NCBI GenBank assembly: GCA_050117725.1
Contig: JASFME010000051.1
Coordinates: 1 to 11,456 of the forward strand
Length of the DNA: 11,456 bases
Direction: 5' to 3'
Source of the DNA: JASFJH01 sp050117725
Lineage (GTDB): Bacteria > Pseudomonadota > Gammaproteobacteria > AKS1
Every line of letters starts with the position of its first letter. Position 1 is the stretch's first letter. The position numbers and the translations under genes are program-made. The notes below the pieces were generated by a model. It was not told the DNA's origin. It did not search any database and was given only the letters and a program-made list of their open reading frames with translations. Below, in pieces: positions 1-7,238 of the stretch.

Positions 1-595
1 CTTGTGTGGCGAGCAATGCCTGCGGATCATTGTCGATGGCCCAGACCTCGGCGGCGCCGAGTTTGGCGGCGGCGATGGCAAGAATACCTGAACCACAACC
101 GTAATCGAGCACACGCTTGCCCTGTACCCGCGCGCCATCAAGCCATTCGAGACACAGGGCGGTGGTGGGGTGCGTACCGGTACCAAATGCCATGCCGGGA
201 TCGAGCGCGATGTTGATCGCATCCGGGACGGGGGGCTTGCACCAGCTTGGTACGATCCAGATCCGTTCTCCGAAGCGCATCGGCTGGAAACGATCCATCC
301 AGGCGCGGCTCCAGTCACGGTCTTCGAGGGGTTCGATGCGCAGTGTACCCAGGGTTTGCGCATCTAGCGTGCCAGCGAGTTTGTTTTGCAGCGTGTCAGG
401 ATCGAGCTCAGCGGGAAACAGTCCGACCACACGGACATTATTCCATAACGGTGTCTCACCCGGGCCGGGTTCGAACAATGGCTGGTCGGCGGCATCCTCG
501 AACGTGACGGCAACCGCGCCGGCCTGCTCGAGTGCCTCACTCAACGCCGCGGTATGTGCGTGATCGGTATCGAGGATGAGGCGTAGCCAGCTCAT
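1..595 (-). CDS. prmA: Ribosomal protein L11 methyltransferase PrmA (3' end outside window)
   Basis: Only the N-terminal 198 codons are present; the gene runs off the left edge, and E. coli PrmA is about 293 aa, so roughly the last third is missing. PrmA is a cytoplasmic SAM-dependent enzyme that methylates ribosomal protein L11. Visible landmarks are the family signature LDPGMAFGTGTHPTT at residues 131-145 and the SAM-binding motif I (VLDYGCGSGILAIAAAKLGA) at about 162-181, followed by the acidic loop AIDND at 186-190. The ATG at 595 gives a start (MSWLRLIL) like other PrmA proteins. No Shine-Dalgarno is visible: the bases just upstream on this strand are pyrimidine-rich, and a long imperfect palindrome ends about 10 nt upstream. 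It is the last visible gene of aroQ-accB-accC-prmA, 75 bp after accC, and is probably cotranscribed with it. Confidence 0.95.
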   Translation of the reverse strand, partial: MSWLRLILDTDHAHTAALSEALEQAGAVAVTFEDAADQPLFEPGPGETPLWNNVRVVGLFPAELDPDTLQNKLAGTLDAQTLGTLRIEPLEDRDWSRAWMDRFQPMRFGERIWIVPSWCKPPVPDAINIALDPGMAFGTGTHPTTALCLEWLDGARVQGKRVLDYGCGSGILAIAAAKLGAAEVWAIDNDPQALLATQ

Positions 596-604
596 GCAGG
601 GGGG

Positions 605-668
605 TGATGATTGATAATTGCTGGTCGATGAATGAAAACAATCATCAATCCGCAATTATCGTTCATCA
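605..668. repeat. Nested imperfect palindrome between accC and prmA
   Basis: Arms 605-621 and 652-668 are 17 nt each and match in 15 positions; the central GATAATTGC/GCAATTATC is a perfect 9-bp match. The 30-nt loop contains a second hairpin, 627-634 against 639-646 (7 of 8 paired, AAAA loop). It lies directly after the accC stop and just before prmA. No T-run follows on the minus strand, so it is not a normal intrinsic terminator. It may be an RNA-processing or attenuating stem-loop, or a dispersed intergenic repeat. Confidence 0.6.
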
Positions 669-670
669 AT

Positions 671-2011
671 TCAAAGTCCGAGTTTCTTTTCGAGGAAGTG
701 GATATTTGTGCCGCCTTGGCGGAAGGCAGCATCGGCAAGTATCTCCCGGTGCAGCTCCGTGTTGGTATTGATGCCGTCGATGACGAGTTCGCTCAGGGCA
801 TTCTGCATGCGCACGATAGCCTCCTCACGCGTGTTTGCATGCGTGATGATCTTGCCGATCATCGAGTCGTAGTGTGGCGGCACGGTGTAACCGGTATAGA
901 TATGCGAATCAACACGCACACCGAGACCGCCCGGAGGATGGAACAGTTTGATCAGGCCGGGAGACGGCATGAAGGTTTTTGCATCCTCGGCATTGATGCG
1001 GCATTCAATGGCGTGGCCGTGAATCTCGATGTCTTTCTGCCGGTAAGACAGTTTTTCCCCGGCGGCAATACGAATCTGTTCCTTGACGATATCGACCCCC
1101 GTGATCATTTCCGTGACCGGGTGTTCGACCTGCACACGCGTATTCATTTCAATGAAATAGAAGTGGCCGTCCTGGTACAGGAACTCGAAGGTCCCGGCAC
1201 CGAGATACCCCATCTTGCGGCAGGCCTCGGCACAGCGTTCACCGATCTGCTTGCGCTGTTTCTCGGTGATACCGGGTGCGGGTGCTTCCTCGACAACCTT
1301 CTGGTGCCGGCGTTGCATCGAGCAGTCGCGTTCGCCGAGGTGGATCGCGTTACCGTGCGAGTCGGACAGCACCTGGATCTCGACATGCCGCGGGTTATCG
1401 AGGAATTTTTCCATGTACACGATATCGTTATTGAAAGCGGCGCGGGCTTCGCTGCGGGTCAGGGAGATCGCGTTGCGCAGTGCGGCCTCGCTGTGGACGA
1501 CACGCATGCCCCGGCCACCGCCACCACCGGCGGCCTTGATGATGACCGGGTAGCCGATCTCGCGTGCCATCTCGAGCACGTCGTTATCGTCCTCGGTGAC
1601 CGGGCCACCCGAGCCGGGTACACAGGGAATATGCGCCGCCTTCATGGTTTCGATCGCCGAGATCTTGTCACCCATGGTACGGATCGATTCGGCGCTTGGC
1701 CCGATAAAGGTGAAGCCGCTTTGTTCGACCCGTTCGGCAAAATCGGCATTCTCGGAGAGGAAACCGTAACCGGGATGAATCGCCATGGCATCGGACACTT
1801 CCGCGGCACTGATGATGGCCGGGATGTTCAGGTAGCTTTCGGTTGAAGACGCCGGACCAATGCAGATGGCCTCGTCGGCCAGCATGACGTGCTTGAGGTT
1901 GCGGTCAGCACTGGAATAGACCGCTACGGTACGAATATCCAGTTCGCGACAGGCTCGCAAGACACGCAAGGCAATCTCGCCACGGTTTGCGATAACAATC
2001 TTGTCAAACAT
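671..2011 (-). CDS. accC: Acetyl-CoA carboxylase, biotin carboxylase subunit AccC
   Basis: AccC uses ATP and bicarbonate to carboxylate the biotin on AccB, the first half-reaction of acetyl-CoA carboxylase in fatty acid synthesis. The protein is 446 aa (E. coli 449). Residues known from the E. coli enzyme fall at the same numbers: K116 (in GDK), K159 followed by the glycine-rich ATP loop (KAAGGGGGRGMRVV), H209, K238, E276, E288, N290, R292, Q294-V295-E296 and R338. The order is the N-terminal biotin carboxylase domain (about 1-113), the ATP-grasp domain (about 114-320) and the C-terminal domain (about 330-443). The start is the conserved MFDKIVIANRGEIA. It begins 9 bp after the accB stop with no strong Shine-Dalgarno, which suggests translational coupling to accB. 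Nothing is degenerate. Confidence 0.98.
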   Translation of the reverse strand: MFDKIVIANRGEIALRVLRACRELDIRTVAVYSSADRNLKHVMLADEAICIGPASSTESYLNIPAIISAAEVSDAMAIHPGYGFLSENADFAERVEQSGFTFIGPSAESIRTMGDKISAIETMKAAHIPCVPGSGGPVTEDDNDVLEMAREIGYPVIIKAAGGGGGRGMRVVHSEAALRNAISLTRSEARAAFNNDIVYMEKFLDNPRHVEIQVLSDSHGNAIHLGERDCSMQRRHQKVVEEAPAPGITEKQRKQIGERCAEACRKMGYLGAGTFEFLYQDGHFYFIEMNTRVQVEHPVTEMITGVDIVKEQIRIAAGEKLSYRQKDIEIHGHAIECRINAEDAKTFMPSPGLIKLFHPPGGLGVRVDSHIYTGYTVPPHYDSMIGKIITHANTREEAIVRMQNALSELVIDGINTNTELHREILADAAFRQGGTNIHFLEKKLGL

Positions 2012-2020
2012 AATGCGCGC

Positions 2021-2467
2021 TTACTCGATGATGAACAGTGGCTCGTCGTATTCGACCGGCTGGCCGTTCTCGACGAGGATAGCCGTGATCTTGCCGCTCT
2101 TGTCGGCCTCGATCTGGTTGAGGATCTTCATCGCCTCAATGATACACAGCGTGTCGCCGGCAGATACGGTATCACCGACCTGGACAAACTCCTTGGCGCC
2201 CGGCGACGAGGCACGATAGAAGGTACCGACCATCGGTGAACGTACCATGTGGCCGGCCGGTACACTTTCAGTTTTTTCCTCTGCGGCCGGTGGTGCGGCG
2301 ACCGGGGCAGGCGCGGCCGCTGCGGCGGGTATGGCAGCGGCAACCGGTGCAACGTTCGGGCTGTTGCGGCTGATGCGTACGGACTCTTCGCCTTCCTTGA
2401 TCTCGATTTCGGCGATACCCGATTCCTCGAGCAGTTCAATGAGTTTTTTGACTTTGCGTATATCCAT
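2021..2467 (-). CDS. accB: Biotin carboxyl carrier protein AccB (BCCP)
   Basis: AccB is the carrier subunit whose biotinyl-lysine shuttles carboxyl groups from AccC to the carboxyltransferase. The protein is 148 aa (E. coli 156). An N-terminal dimerisation segment (1-35, MDIRKVKKLIELLEESGI) is followed by an Ala/Pro-rich flexible linker (about 37-66) and the biotinyl domain (about 74-148). The biotinylation motif EAMK is at 111-114, giving biotinyl-Lys114. The segment YRASSPGAKEFVQVG (84-98) matches the 'thumb' insertion seen in E. coli BCCP. It starts 5 bp after aroQ; its Shine-Dalgarno (AGGT, plus-strand 2475-2478) overlaps the aroQ stop codon, so translation of the two is probably linked. 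Confidence 0.97.
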   Translation of the reverse strand: MDIRKVKKLIELLEESGIAEIEIKEGEESVRISRNSPNVAPVAAAIPAAAAAPAPVAAPPAAEEKTESVPAGHMVRSPMVGTFYRASSPGAKEFVQVGDTVSAGDTLCIIEAMKILNQIEADKSGKITAILVENGQPVEYDEPLFIIE

Positions 2468-2472
2468 CGGTA

Positions 2473-2928
2473 TTACCTGTTGTCTGGTTTGGATGCGAGC
2501 CAGTTGGAGGCGGCATCAAGAGCGAGTTCATAACCATGGGCACCGAAGCCCGTAATCACGCCGATGGCGAGATCCGAGAAGTACGATGCCTTGCGGAAGT
2601 CTTCACGGGCATGCACGTTGGACAGGTGCAGCTCGATAAACGGGATGGCGACACCAGCCAGGGCGTCGCGTAGCGCGACACTCGTGTGCGTATAGGCGGC
2701 GGGGTTGATAATGATGAAATCGACGCCGTTGCGGCCGGCCTGCTGCACGCGATCGACGAGATCGTGTTCGGCATTACTCTGGAAGCAGTCGAGTTCATGG
2801 CCGGCCTGGCTGGCCAGATCACGCATACGCGCCTCGATTTCGGCGAGTGTCGTTGAGCCATATACGCCAGGTTCGCGTGTCCCGAGCAGGTTCAGGTTTG
2901 GACCATTGATGAGCAGTAGTTTTGCCAT
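2473..2928 (-). CDS. aroQ: 3-dehydroquinate dehydratase, type II
   Basis: It converts 3-dehydroquinate to 3-dehydroshikimate in the shikimate pathway (cytoplasm; type II enzymes are dodecamers). The 151-aa length is normal. Family motifs are INGPNLNLLGTREPG (7-21) with R18 and the catalytic Y23, SNAEHDLV (51-58), INPAAYTHTS (74-83) with N75 and H81, and ELHLSNVHARE (99-109) with the catalytic H101. The ATG at 2928 gives the conserved MAKLLLINGPN start. An upstream in-frame TTG at 2967 would add 13 residues foreign to the family. No Shine-Dalgarno precedes the chosen ATG; the leader there is A/T-rich. It is the first gene of aroQ-accB-accC-prmA. Confidence 0.95.
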   Translation of the reverse strand: MAKLLLINGPNLNLLGTREPGVYGSTTLAEIEARMRDLASQAGHELDCFQSNAEHDLVDRVQQAGRNGVDFIIINPAAYTHTSVALRDALAGVAIPFIELHLSNVHAREDFRKASYFSDLAIGVITGFGAHGYELALDAASNWLASKPDNR

Positions 2929-3283
2929 GTTAATATTATTTGTCAGTAAGCAACATGTTCGGCGCAAATGCCTTCAAGTTCGCCGCAGATAAATCCTGAA
3001 TTTCCTGCATAGTCTATACCAATCCGGATGGCTTAATCCAGTTACCATCACGTTAGGCAACTTTAGCGCAAAATTCGCCGAAATTCTCGACAAATTTCAC
3101 AAACCGGATTTTTTGGGATAAAAGCCAACGCTGAAGCGCAGTGGAGGCGAAACAAACTGGATAGTGAATAGGGCCCGGTTGTGCAGATCTGCAGCGATCC
3201 CGGCGAGTGCTCCTGCATTGCTCTACCTGCTGCGCCCATGCAGTCGTCCGCGCCATTGCGATGAAAGAAAGAGAAAAAAGTCC
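2929..3283. other. 355-bp spacer between the TlpA-like gene and aroQ; expected promoter region
   Basis: No convincing gene. It should hold the minus-strand promoter of aroQ-accB-accC-prmA, but I cannot point to a good -35/-10 pair. A 67-codon ATG-to-stop frame (minus, 3256 to 3053) lacks a Shine-Dalgarno and resembles no family I know. Small structures are a perfect 12-bp palindrome at 3182-3193 (TGCAGATCTGCA) and an inverted repeat GAAATT/AATTTC at 3080-3085 and 3093-3098. On the minus strand a run of six T follows the thioredoxin gene (plus-strand A-run near 3275-3280), but no GC-rich stem precedes it, so I do not call a terminator. Confidence 0.6.
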
Positions 3284-3862
3284 TTACAGCAGCTTCCTGA
3301 TCTCGGTTTCAGCCGTGTTCTTTAACAATTCACCGCGTTGCGTAAAGGCGATCCTGCCCTCGCGGTCGATGATCACGGTATAGGGCAGGGCGCCAAAACG
3401 GTTGCCGTAGGCCTTGCCGAGTTTTATCGCATCGAGGTCGCCGACCAGCATCGGGTAGTTGACACCGTAGGTGTCACTGAAGTCGATGACCTTGTCCTTT
3501 TCATCAATCGCAATACCGACAAACTGCAACCCCTGTTCGCCGTACTGTTCCTGTAACTCGATAAAGGCGGGCATTTCCTTGCGGCACGGCGGGCACCAGG
3601 TCGCCCAGAAATTTACGATTATTACCTTGCCGTCCCACTCGGCGACACTGCGTACCCGGTCTTCGAGATCCGGCAGGCGGAAATCCGGGCGCCGTGCGCC
3701 GATGATTTCATTGCCGGCCAGTTGTGAAGGTGAGGCGGCGGCCGAGGTATCGATGTCGTCACTGTTGCCAGACACACCGGTGTTGGAGGGCGCCCGGTCA
3801 CAGGCTGTCAGCACGACAGTGAGCAGGCAAACAGCGGACAGGCGCAGGATCATGGGTAACAC
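3284..3862 (-). CDS. TlpA/ResA-like thioredoxin-fold lipoprotein (periplasmic disulfide reductase)
   Basis: A 192-aa thiol-disulfide oxidoreductase predicted to sit on the periplasmic face of the inner membrane. The N-terminus is a lipoprotein signal with lipobox LTAC and lipidated C21; Asp at the next position (D22) is the classical inner-membrane retention residue in enterobacteria. A Ser/Ala/Asn-rich linker (about 25-50) leads to an AhpC-TSA/redoxin-type thioredoxin fold (about 56-190). The active site is WCPPC with C90 and C93, and the cis-proline loop is GALP with P160, as in TlpA, ResA and CcmG. The start is GTG at 3862: the Shine-Dalgarno GGGAGAGAG is 4 nt upstream (its GGAG core about 8 nt), while the ATG three codons later (3853) is spaced less well; both leave the signal peptide intact. 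It lies 78 bp downstream of dsbD on the same strand, which suggests DsbD supplies its electrons. The exact substrate (cytochrome c maturation or other) is not readable from sequence. Confidence 0.9.
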   Translation of the reverse strand: MLPMILRLSAVCLLTVVLTACDRAPSNTGVSGNSDDIDTSAAASPSQLAGNEIIGARRPDFRLPDLEDRVRSVAEWDGKVIIVNFWATWCPPCRKEMPAFIELQEQYGEQGLQFVGIAIDEKDKVIDFSDTYGVNYPMLVGDLDAIKLGKAYGNRFGALPYTVIIDREGRIAFTQRGELLKNTAETEIRKLL

Positions 3863-3890
3863 GTAACTCTCTCCCGGAAATTGTTATTGT

Positions 3891-3909
3891 ATGCACCAGG
3901 CTGGCGCAT
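3891..3909. repeat. Stem-loop between dsbD and the TlpA-like gene
   Basis: ATGCACCA (3891-3898) and TGGCGCAT (3902-3909) form an 8-bp stem with one G-T pair and a 3-nt loop. It lies in the 78-bp intercistronic spacer. No T-run follows on the minus strand, so it looks like an mRNA processing or stability hairpin rather than a terminator. Confidence 0.45.
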
Positions 3910-3940
3910 CAACCAGTCTAGCAATATGAACGCTAAATGT

Positions 3941-6184
3941 TTACCTGTTCAATGCTTGTTGCAGGTGGGCGCTGAACTCGTCGATATCCTTGTAGCCATA
4001 GAAGTTCATGGTCTCGTTGGCGCTGCCGTCGGCGTGGAAGAACAGGATAGCCGGCGGCGCAAATACGCCGAGCTGCTTCTGCACGGCCGAGGTCTCGGGA
4101 TTGTCGGGATCGGTGACATCGACTTGCAAGGCGACAAATTGCTGCATGAGTTTCTGCACCTGTGGATCGGCAAACGTCGATTTTTCCATGCGCAGGCAAT
4201 CGGTACACCAGGTCGCAAAGAAATCGATCATGACCGGCTTGCCGGCGGCACGCGCGGCCGCCATCTCGCGTTCGAGTTCGGCGGGCGAGGAGACTTGCCT
4301 GAACAGTTCATGTGCCGAGGTCACGGTGGCCTGTTGTCCGCCAGGACCGCCCATCGAGATTGCGCTGAGGTCGATCGGCCTGAGGAAATCGCGGTTACCC
4401 TGGATGCCCCCGAGCAGGTTGAGCACACCCCAGATCAACAGCACGGTACCGATGCCTTTCCAGAGCACGCGCCAGCCACTCGTCCCTTCCGGCAGACTTT
4501 GCGTCGCACCGAGGTACACGCCGACGGTGATGAAGAACACACCCCACAGCAGCAGCACGGGTACGGCCGGCAGCACGGTCAGGATATAAATCGCCACGCC
4601 GATGAGCAGCACGCCGAAGAAGTATTTGACGCTGTCCATCCAGGTACCGGCCTTCGGGATGAGGAAACCGGCGCCGACGCCGATGGCGATCAGGATCACG
4701 CCCATGCCAAGCGACATGGCGAACATGATCAGGGCACCGAGCAGCGGATCCTGGGATTTGATTGCGACGCCGAGCACCGACAGCAGCACCGGCGAGGCGC
4801 AGGCGCCGACGATCATCGAGGACAGGATGCCCATAACGAACACACCGAACAGCGAACCACCCTGGATGCCGGAACTCTTCGACTGCAGGCGCGACTGGAT
4901 GGATGTGGGCATCTGGATGGTGAACAGGCCGAACATCGACAGCGCGAGCAGCACGAGGATGACACTGACAGTGCCGATTACCCAGGCATTCTGGAAATAG
5001 GCCTGCAATTGCTTGCCGGAGGCACCGGCCGCCCAGCCCGCGGCACTGTACACGACCGAGGTACCGAGCACGTAGCTCAGCGACAGCATGCCGCCCTTGA
5101 GTTTCGTGATCTCGCCGCCCGTGCTCTGGCCGACGATGATGCTGGACAGGATCGGGATCATCGGCAGTACGCAGGGCGTGAAGGTCAGTAACAGGCCGAT
5201 ACCGAATGCGGCGAGGATGTAGCCGAGGTAGGTCGTCTTGTCCTCGTCCGACTCGGCGATCTTTTCTATCGCGGCAGGTGCCGCGGCAAGAGTGGTTGCT
5301 GGCAGATCAAAACTGACCGATTTTGTCATCGGCGGATAGCAAATACCGGCATCGGCACAGCCCTGGAAACTGGCGATAAAGTTGACCGTGTTGGCCCCGG
5401 CGTCGGTGCGTTGTACCGGAACATTGATCTGCACACCATCCATGTACACTTCGACCTCGCCCTCGGTACCATCCGGCAGGATCCCGGTATGCATCTGACC
5501 GGCCGGCATCACGGCATTGCCGAGTGCCACGCCGGCGCTGTCGCTGCTGAAGGCGAACTTGTTGCGGTACAGGTAGTAACCTTCGGCAATCTGCCAGTCG
5601 GCGACAATCGTCCCGTTGTCTGACATGTGTGCATCGAAAGAAAACGCCTCGTCCGGTGGCAGGAATTCCTGTGCGCCGCCGAGGCCAAGACTGTTGCCGA
5701 GCGATTTGAGTTTTTGCAGACCGGCCGGCTTGCCAGCCGCAGCAGTGATTGTCGGCAGGCTGAGCAGAATGGCCTGTTTCTGCGGCGGGTAGCACAGTCC
5801 GATATCGGCACAGCCCTGGGAGCCTGCGATCAGCTGCAGGGTGTTGACCGAACTGTCGGTGCGCTGCAGCGGCACGCGCACGGTCAGTGTATGGCGATGG
5901 GTTTCCAGTTCTTTTTTGAATATCTCGTCGTATTTCTTTTTGCCGGCGGGGAGTTCGATGCTGCCCAGTTCAATGCCAGGGGTTTGCGATGTGAAGTGTA
6001 TCTTGTCATGGTAGAGGTAATACCCCTCGGCGACACGCCATTCAACTTCGACAGTATTTTCGTCAATGACGCGGCCCTGCACACTGAAGGCCTCCTCGGG
6101 AGAGAGTGGCTCGTCTTCAGAGATGGCCAAGGCGGAAGACATGTACAACAGGCCGAATAACAAAACGGCAATTTTTTTCATCAT
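3941..6184 (-). CDS. dsbD: Thiol:disulfide interchange protein DsbD with duplicated N-terminal domain
   Basis: DsbD moves electrons from cytoplasmic thioredoxin across the inner membrane to periplasmic reductases such as DsbC and CcmG/TlpA proteins. The protein is 747 aa against 565 in E. coli. A signal peptide (1-20, ending SSALA) precedes two copies of the periplasmic alpha domain: about 27-146 with QGCADIGLCYPP (C125, C131) and about 177-296 with QGCADAGICYPP (C276, C282). The membrane domain (about 319-592, roughly eight segments) has its two redox cysteines in FTPCVLPM (C338) and GACASPVL (C462). The C-terminal gamma thioredoxin domain (about 622-747) has WCTDC (C660, C663). All cysteine pairs of the electron relay are intact. 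The first ATG (6184) overlaps the cutA stop by 4 nt (ATGA) and has AGGGA 9 nt upstream. The extra alpha domain explains the added length. Confidence 0.96.
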   Translation of the reverse strand: MMKKIAVLLFGLLYMSSALAISEDEPLSPEEAFSVQGRVIDENTVEVEWRVAEGYYLYHDKIHFTSQTPGIELGSIELPAGKKKYDEIFKKELETHRHTLTVRVPLQRTDSSVNTLQLIAGSQGCADIGLCYPPQKQAILLSLPTITAAAGKPAGLQKLKSLGNSLGLGGAQEFLPPDEAFSFDAHMSDNGTIVADWQIAEGYYLYRNKFAFSSDSAGVALGNAVMPAGQMHTGILPDGTEGEVEVYMDGVQINVPVQRTDAGANTVNFIASFQGCADAGICYPPMTKSVSFDLPATTLAAAPAAIEKIAESDEDKTTYLGYILAAFGIGLLLTFTPCVLPMIPILSSIIVGQSTGGEITKLKGGMLSLSYVLGTSVVYSAAGWAAGASGKQLQAYFQNAWVIGTVSVILVLLALSMFGLFTIQMPTSIQSRLQSKSSGIQGGSLFGVFVMGILSSMIVGACASPVLLSVLGVAIKSQDPLLGALIMFAMSLGMGVILIAIGVGAGFLIPKAGTWMDSVKYFFGVLLIGVAIYILTVLPAVPVLLLWGVFFITVGVYLGATQSLPEGTSGWRVLWKGIGTVLLIWGVLNLLGGIQGNRDFLRPIDLSAISMGGPGGQQATVTSAHELFRQVSSPAELEREMAAARAAGKPVMIDFFATWCTDCLRMEKSTFADPQVQKLMQQFVALQVDVTDPDNPETSAVQKQLGVFAPPAILFFHADGSANETMNFYGYKDIDEFSAHLQQALNR

Positions 6185-6543
6185 TGTTCTGGTTCCCTGG
6201 TGTTTCTATTGCAGGACTCATCAACCCATGCCAGGTAACCCGGCAAGCCTGCCTCGATTGAGACTGCGATAATCTCCGGAAGTTCGTACGGGTGCAATGC
6301 CTGCAGCCGCGCTTCGAGTGCCGGGTAAGCGGCCTTCCGGGTTTTTATCATCAGCAATTCTTCAGTGTCTGATTCACATTCGCCCTGCCAGTGGTAGAGT
6401 GACGTCAACCCCGGCAAAATACTCACACAGGCCGCCAACGCCTCGTCAATAAGCGTTTTCGCCAGTTGCATGGCAGTGTCGCGATCCGGGCAGGTGCACA
6501 GCACCAGCAGGTGTTCGGTTCTTGTCGGCTCAGTCCCGGGCAT
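6181..6543 (-). CDS. cutA: Divalent-cation tolerance protein CutA1
   Basis: A small cytoplasmic trimeric protein linked to copper/divalent metal tolerance in E. coli; its biochemical role is unsettled. The protein is 120 aa from the ATG at 6543 (E. coli 112). Family signatures are LVLCTCPDRDTA (13-24), EALAACVSILPGLTSLYHW (34-52), LMIKT (64-68) and HPYELPEI (84-91). C16 and C39 match cysteines of the E. coli protein. The open frame continues upstream to 6618, but those 25 residues are basic and unlike the family, so 6543 is preferred, although its Shine-Dalgarno is weak. The stop overlaps the dsbD start (ATGA), a typical coupled pair; cutA next to dsbD is also the E. coli order. Confidence 0.93.
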   Translation of the reverse strand: MPGTEPTRTEHLLVLCTCPDRDTAMQLAKTLIDEALAACVSILPGLTSLYHWQGECESDTEELLMIKTRKAAYPALEARLQALHPYELPEIIAVSIEAGLPGYLAWVDESCNRNTREPEQ

Positions 6544-6662
6544 CAGGCAAAGATAGCATGAAAGCCGGGCCCGGCGCTTTGGCCGGATATCCGTTTGTGT
6601 GCGATTACAGGCAATCAAACAGACGCAGCAGTTTTGCGCTTATTCCCTGACCCGGGTACCTT
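6544..6662. promoter_or_regulatory. Divergent cutA/fxsA intergenic region with two perfect palindromes
   Basis: This 119-bp region must carry start signals for cutA (minus) and perhaps fxsA (plus). It contains two adjacent perfect palindromes: 12 bp at 6564-6575 (GCCGGGCCCGGC) and 10 bp at 6584-6593 (CGGATATCCG). For cutA a weak candidate promoter on the minus strand is TTGCCT, a 17-bp spacer, then GATATC overlapping the second palindrome. I see no convincing fxsA promoter. Confidence 0.35.
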
Positions 6663-7115
6663 ATGGGTATGCGCCCCGGAATCATACTGTTACTGCTGTT
6701 TATCGCCGTGCCGCTGATCGAGATAACGCTGTTTATCCAGGTCGGTTACCGCATCGGCACGCTCGCCACTATCAGCGTCATCATCCTGACAGCGATACTC
6801 GGTGCCGTCCTCGTCCGTCAACAGGGCTTCTCGACCCTGCAACGCCTGCGTACCACCATGGATCGGGGTGAACTACCGGCGATGGAAATGCTCGAAGCCG
6901 GCTGCCTGCTGTTCGCCGGGGCCTTGTTGATGACGCCGGGCTTTTTCACCGATGCGATCGGCTTTCTGTGCCTGGTGCCGCCGCTGCGCCAGACTCTTAT
7001 CCGGCGCCTGTTGCGCAGCCTGTTCCGGCCACCGGCTGGGCCGGGTCCGGGTCCGGGTGGCGGTGGGGCTGGACGCCGCACCATCGAGGGTGAATACACC
7101 CGCGAAGACGATTAA
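6663..7115 (+). CDS. fxsA: FxsA family membrane protein
   Basis: A small inner-membrane protein. In E. coli, FxsA overproduction suppresses exclusion of phage T7 by the F plasmid, but its normal job is unknown. The protein is 150 aa (E. coli 158). Hydrophobic segments are about 6-26, 33-51 and 79-107; the central part contains VRQQGF (51-56), MDRGELPAMEM (66-76) and the family stretch LLMTPGFFTDAIG (88-100). A Gly/Pro tail (124-136) ends in EGEYTREDD, close to the DGEYQRKDD end of E. coli FxsA. The start may be 6663 or the third codon (ATG at 6669, giving MRPGIILL, closer to E. coli MRWLPLIF); neither has a strong Shine-Dalgarno. It lies just upstream of groES, as is common in gammaproteobacteria. 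Confidence 0.92.
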   Translation: MGMRPGIILLLLFIAVPLIEITLFIQVGYRIGTLATISVIILTAILGAVLVRQQGFSTLQRLRTTMDRGELPAMEMLEAGCLLFAGALLMTPGFFTDAIGFLCLVPPLRQTLIRRLLRSLFRPPAGPGPGPGGGGAGRRTIEGEYTREDD

Positions 7116-7120
7116 ACATA

Positions 7121-7205
7121 GTTGGCAGCCGTCAGCTGCCAGCTCGCAGTATCCAGAAAGCATGTTTTTGGGCTTTTCTGCCAACTGCCTGCTGATGACT
7201 GCTAA
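7121..7205. repeat. Inverted repeats and degenerate ctgccaac-type motifs after fxsA
   Basis: TGGCAGC (7123-7129) and GCTGCCA (7135-7141) form a perfect 7-bp stem with loop CGTCA. GTTGGCAG (7121-7128) also pairs perfectly with CTGCCAAC (7178-7185), and related motifs (ACTGCC, ACTGCTAAC) follow to about 7205. No T-run follows the first hairpin, so it is not a standard fxsA terminator. It looks like a small degenerate intergenic repeat. Confidence 0.45.
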
Positions 7206-7238
7206 CTTCATTAATCGCCAACTTTATTCATACCAGCC

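Noticed and set aside
632..1846. 404-codon open frame on the plus strand
   Set aside because: It is antisense to the complete, fully conserved accC; it resembles no family and arises from codon bias of accC.
3053..3256. 67-codon minus-strand frame in the spacer upstream of aroQ
   Set aside because: No Shine-Dalgarno, no recognised family, odd composition; kept only as part of the spacer description.
3265..3300. Intrinsic terminator after the TlpA-like gene
   Set aside because: A T-run exists on the minus strand, but no stable GC-rich stem lies before it.
3881..5191. 436-codon open frame on the plus strand, rich in His, Asp, Glu and Gln
   Set aside because: It is the antisense image of dsbD and has the low-complexity composition typical of reverse-strand shadows.
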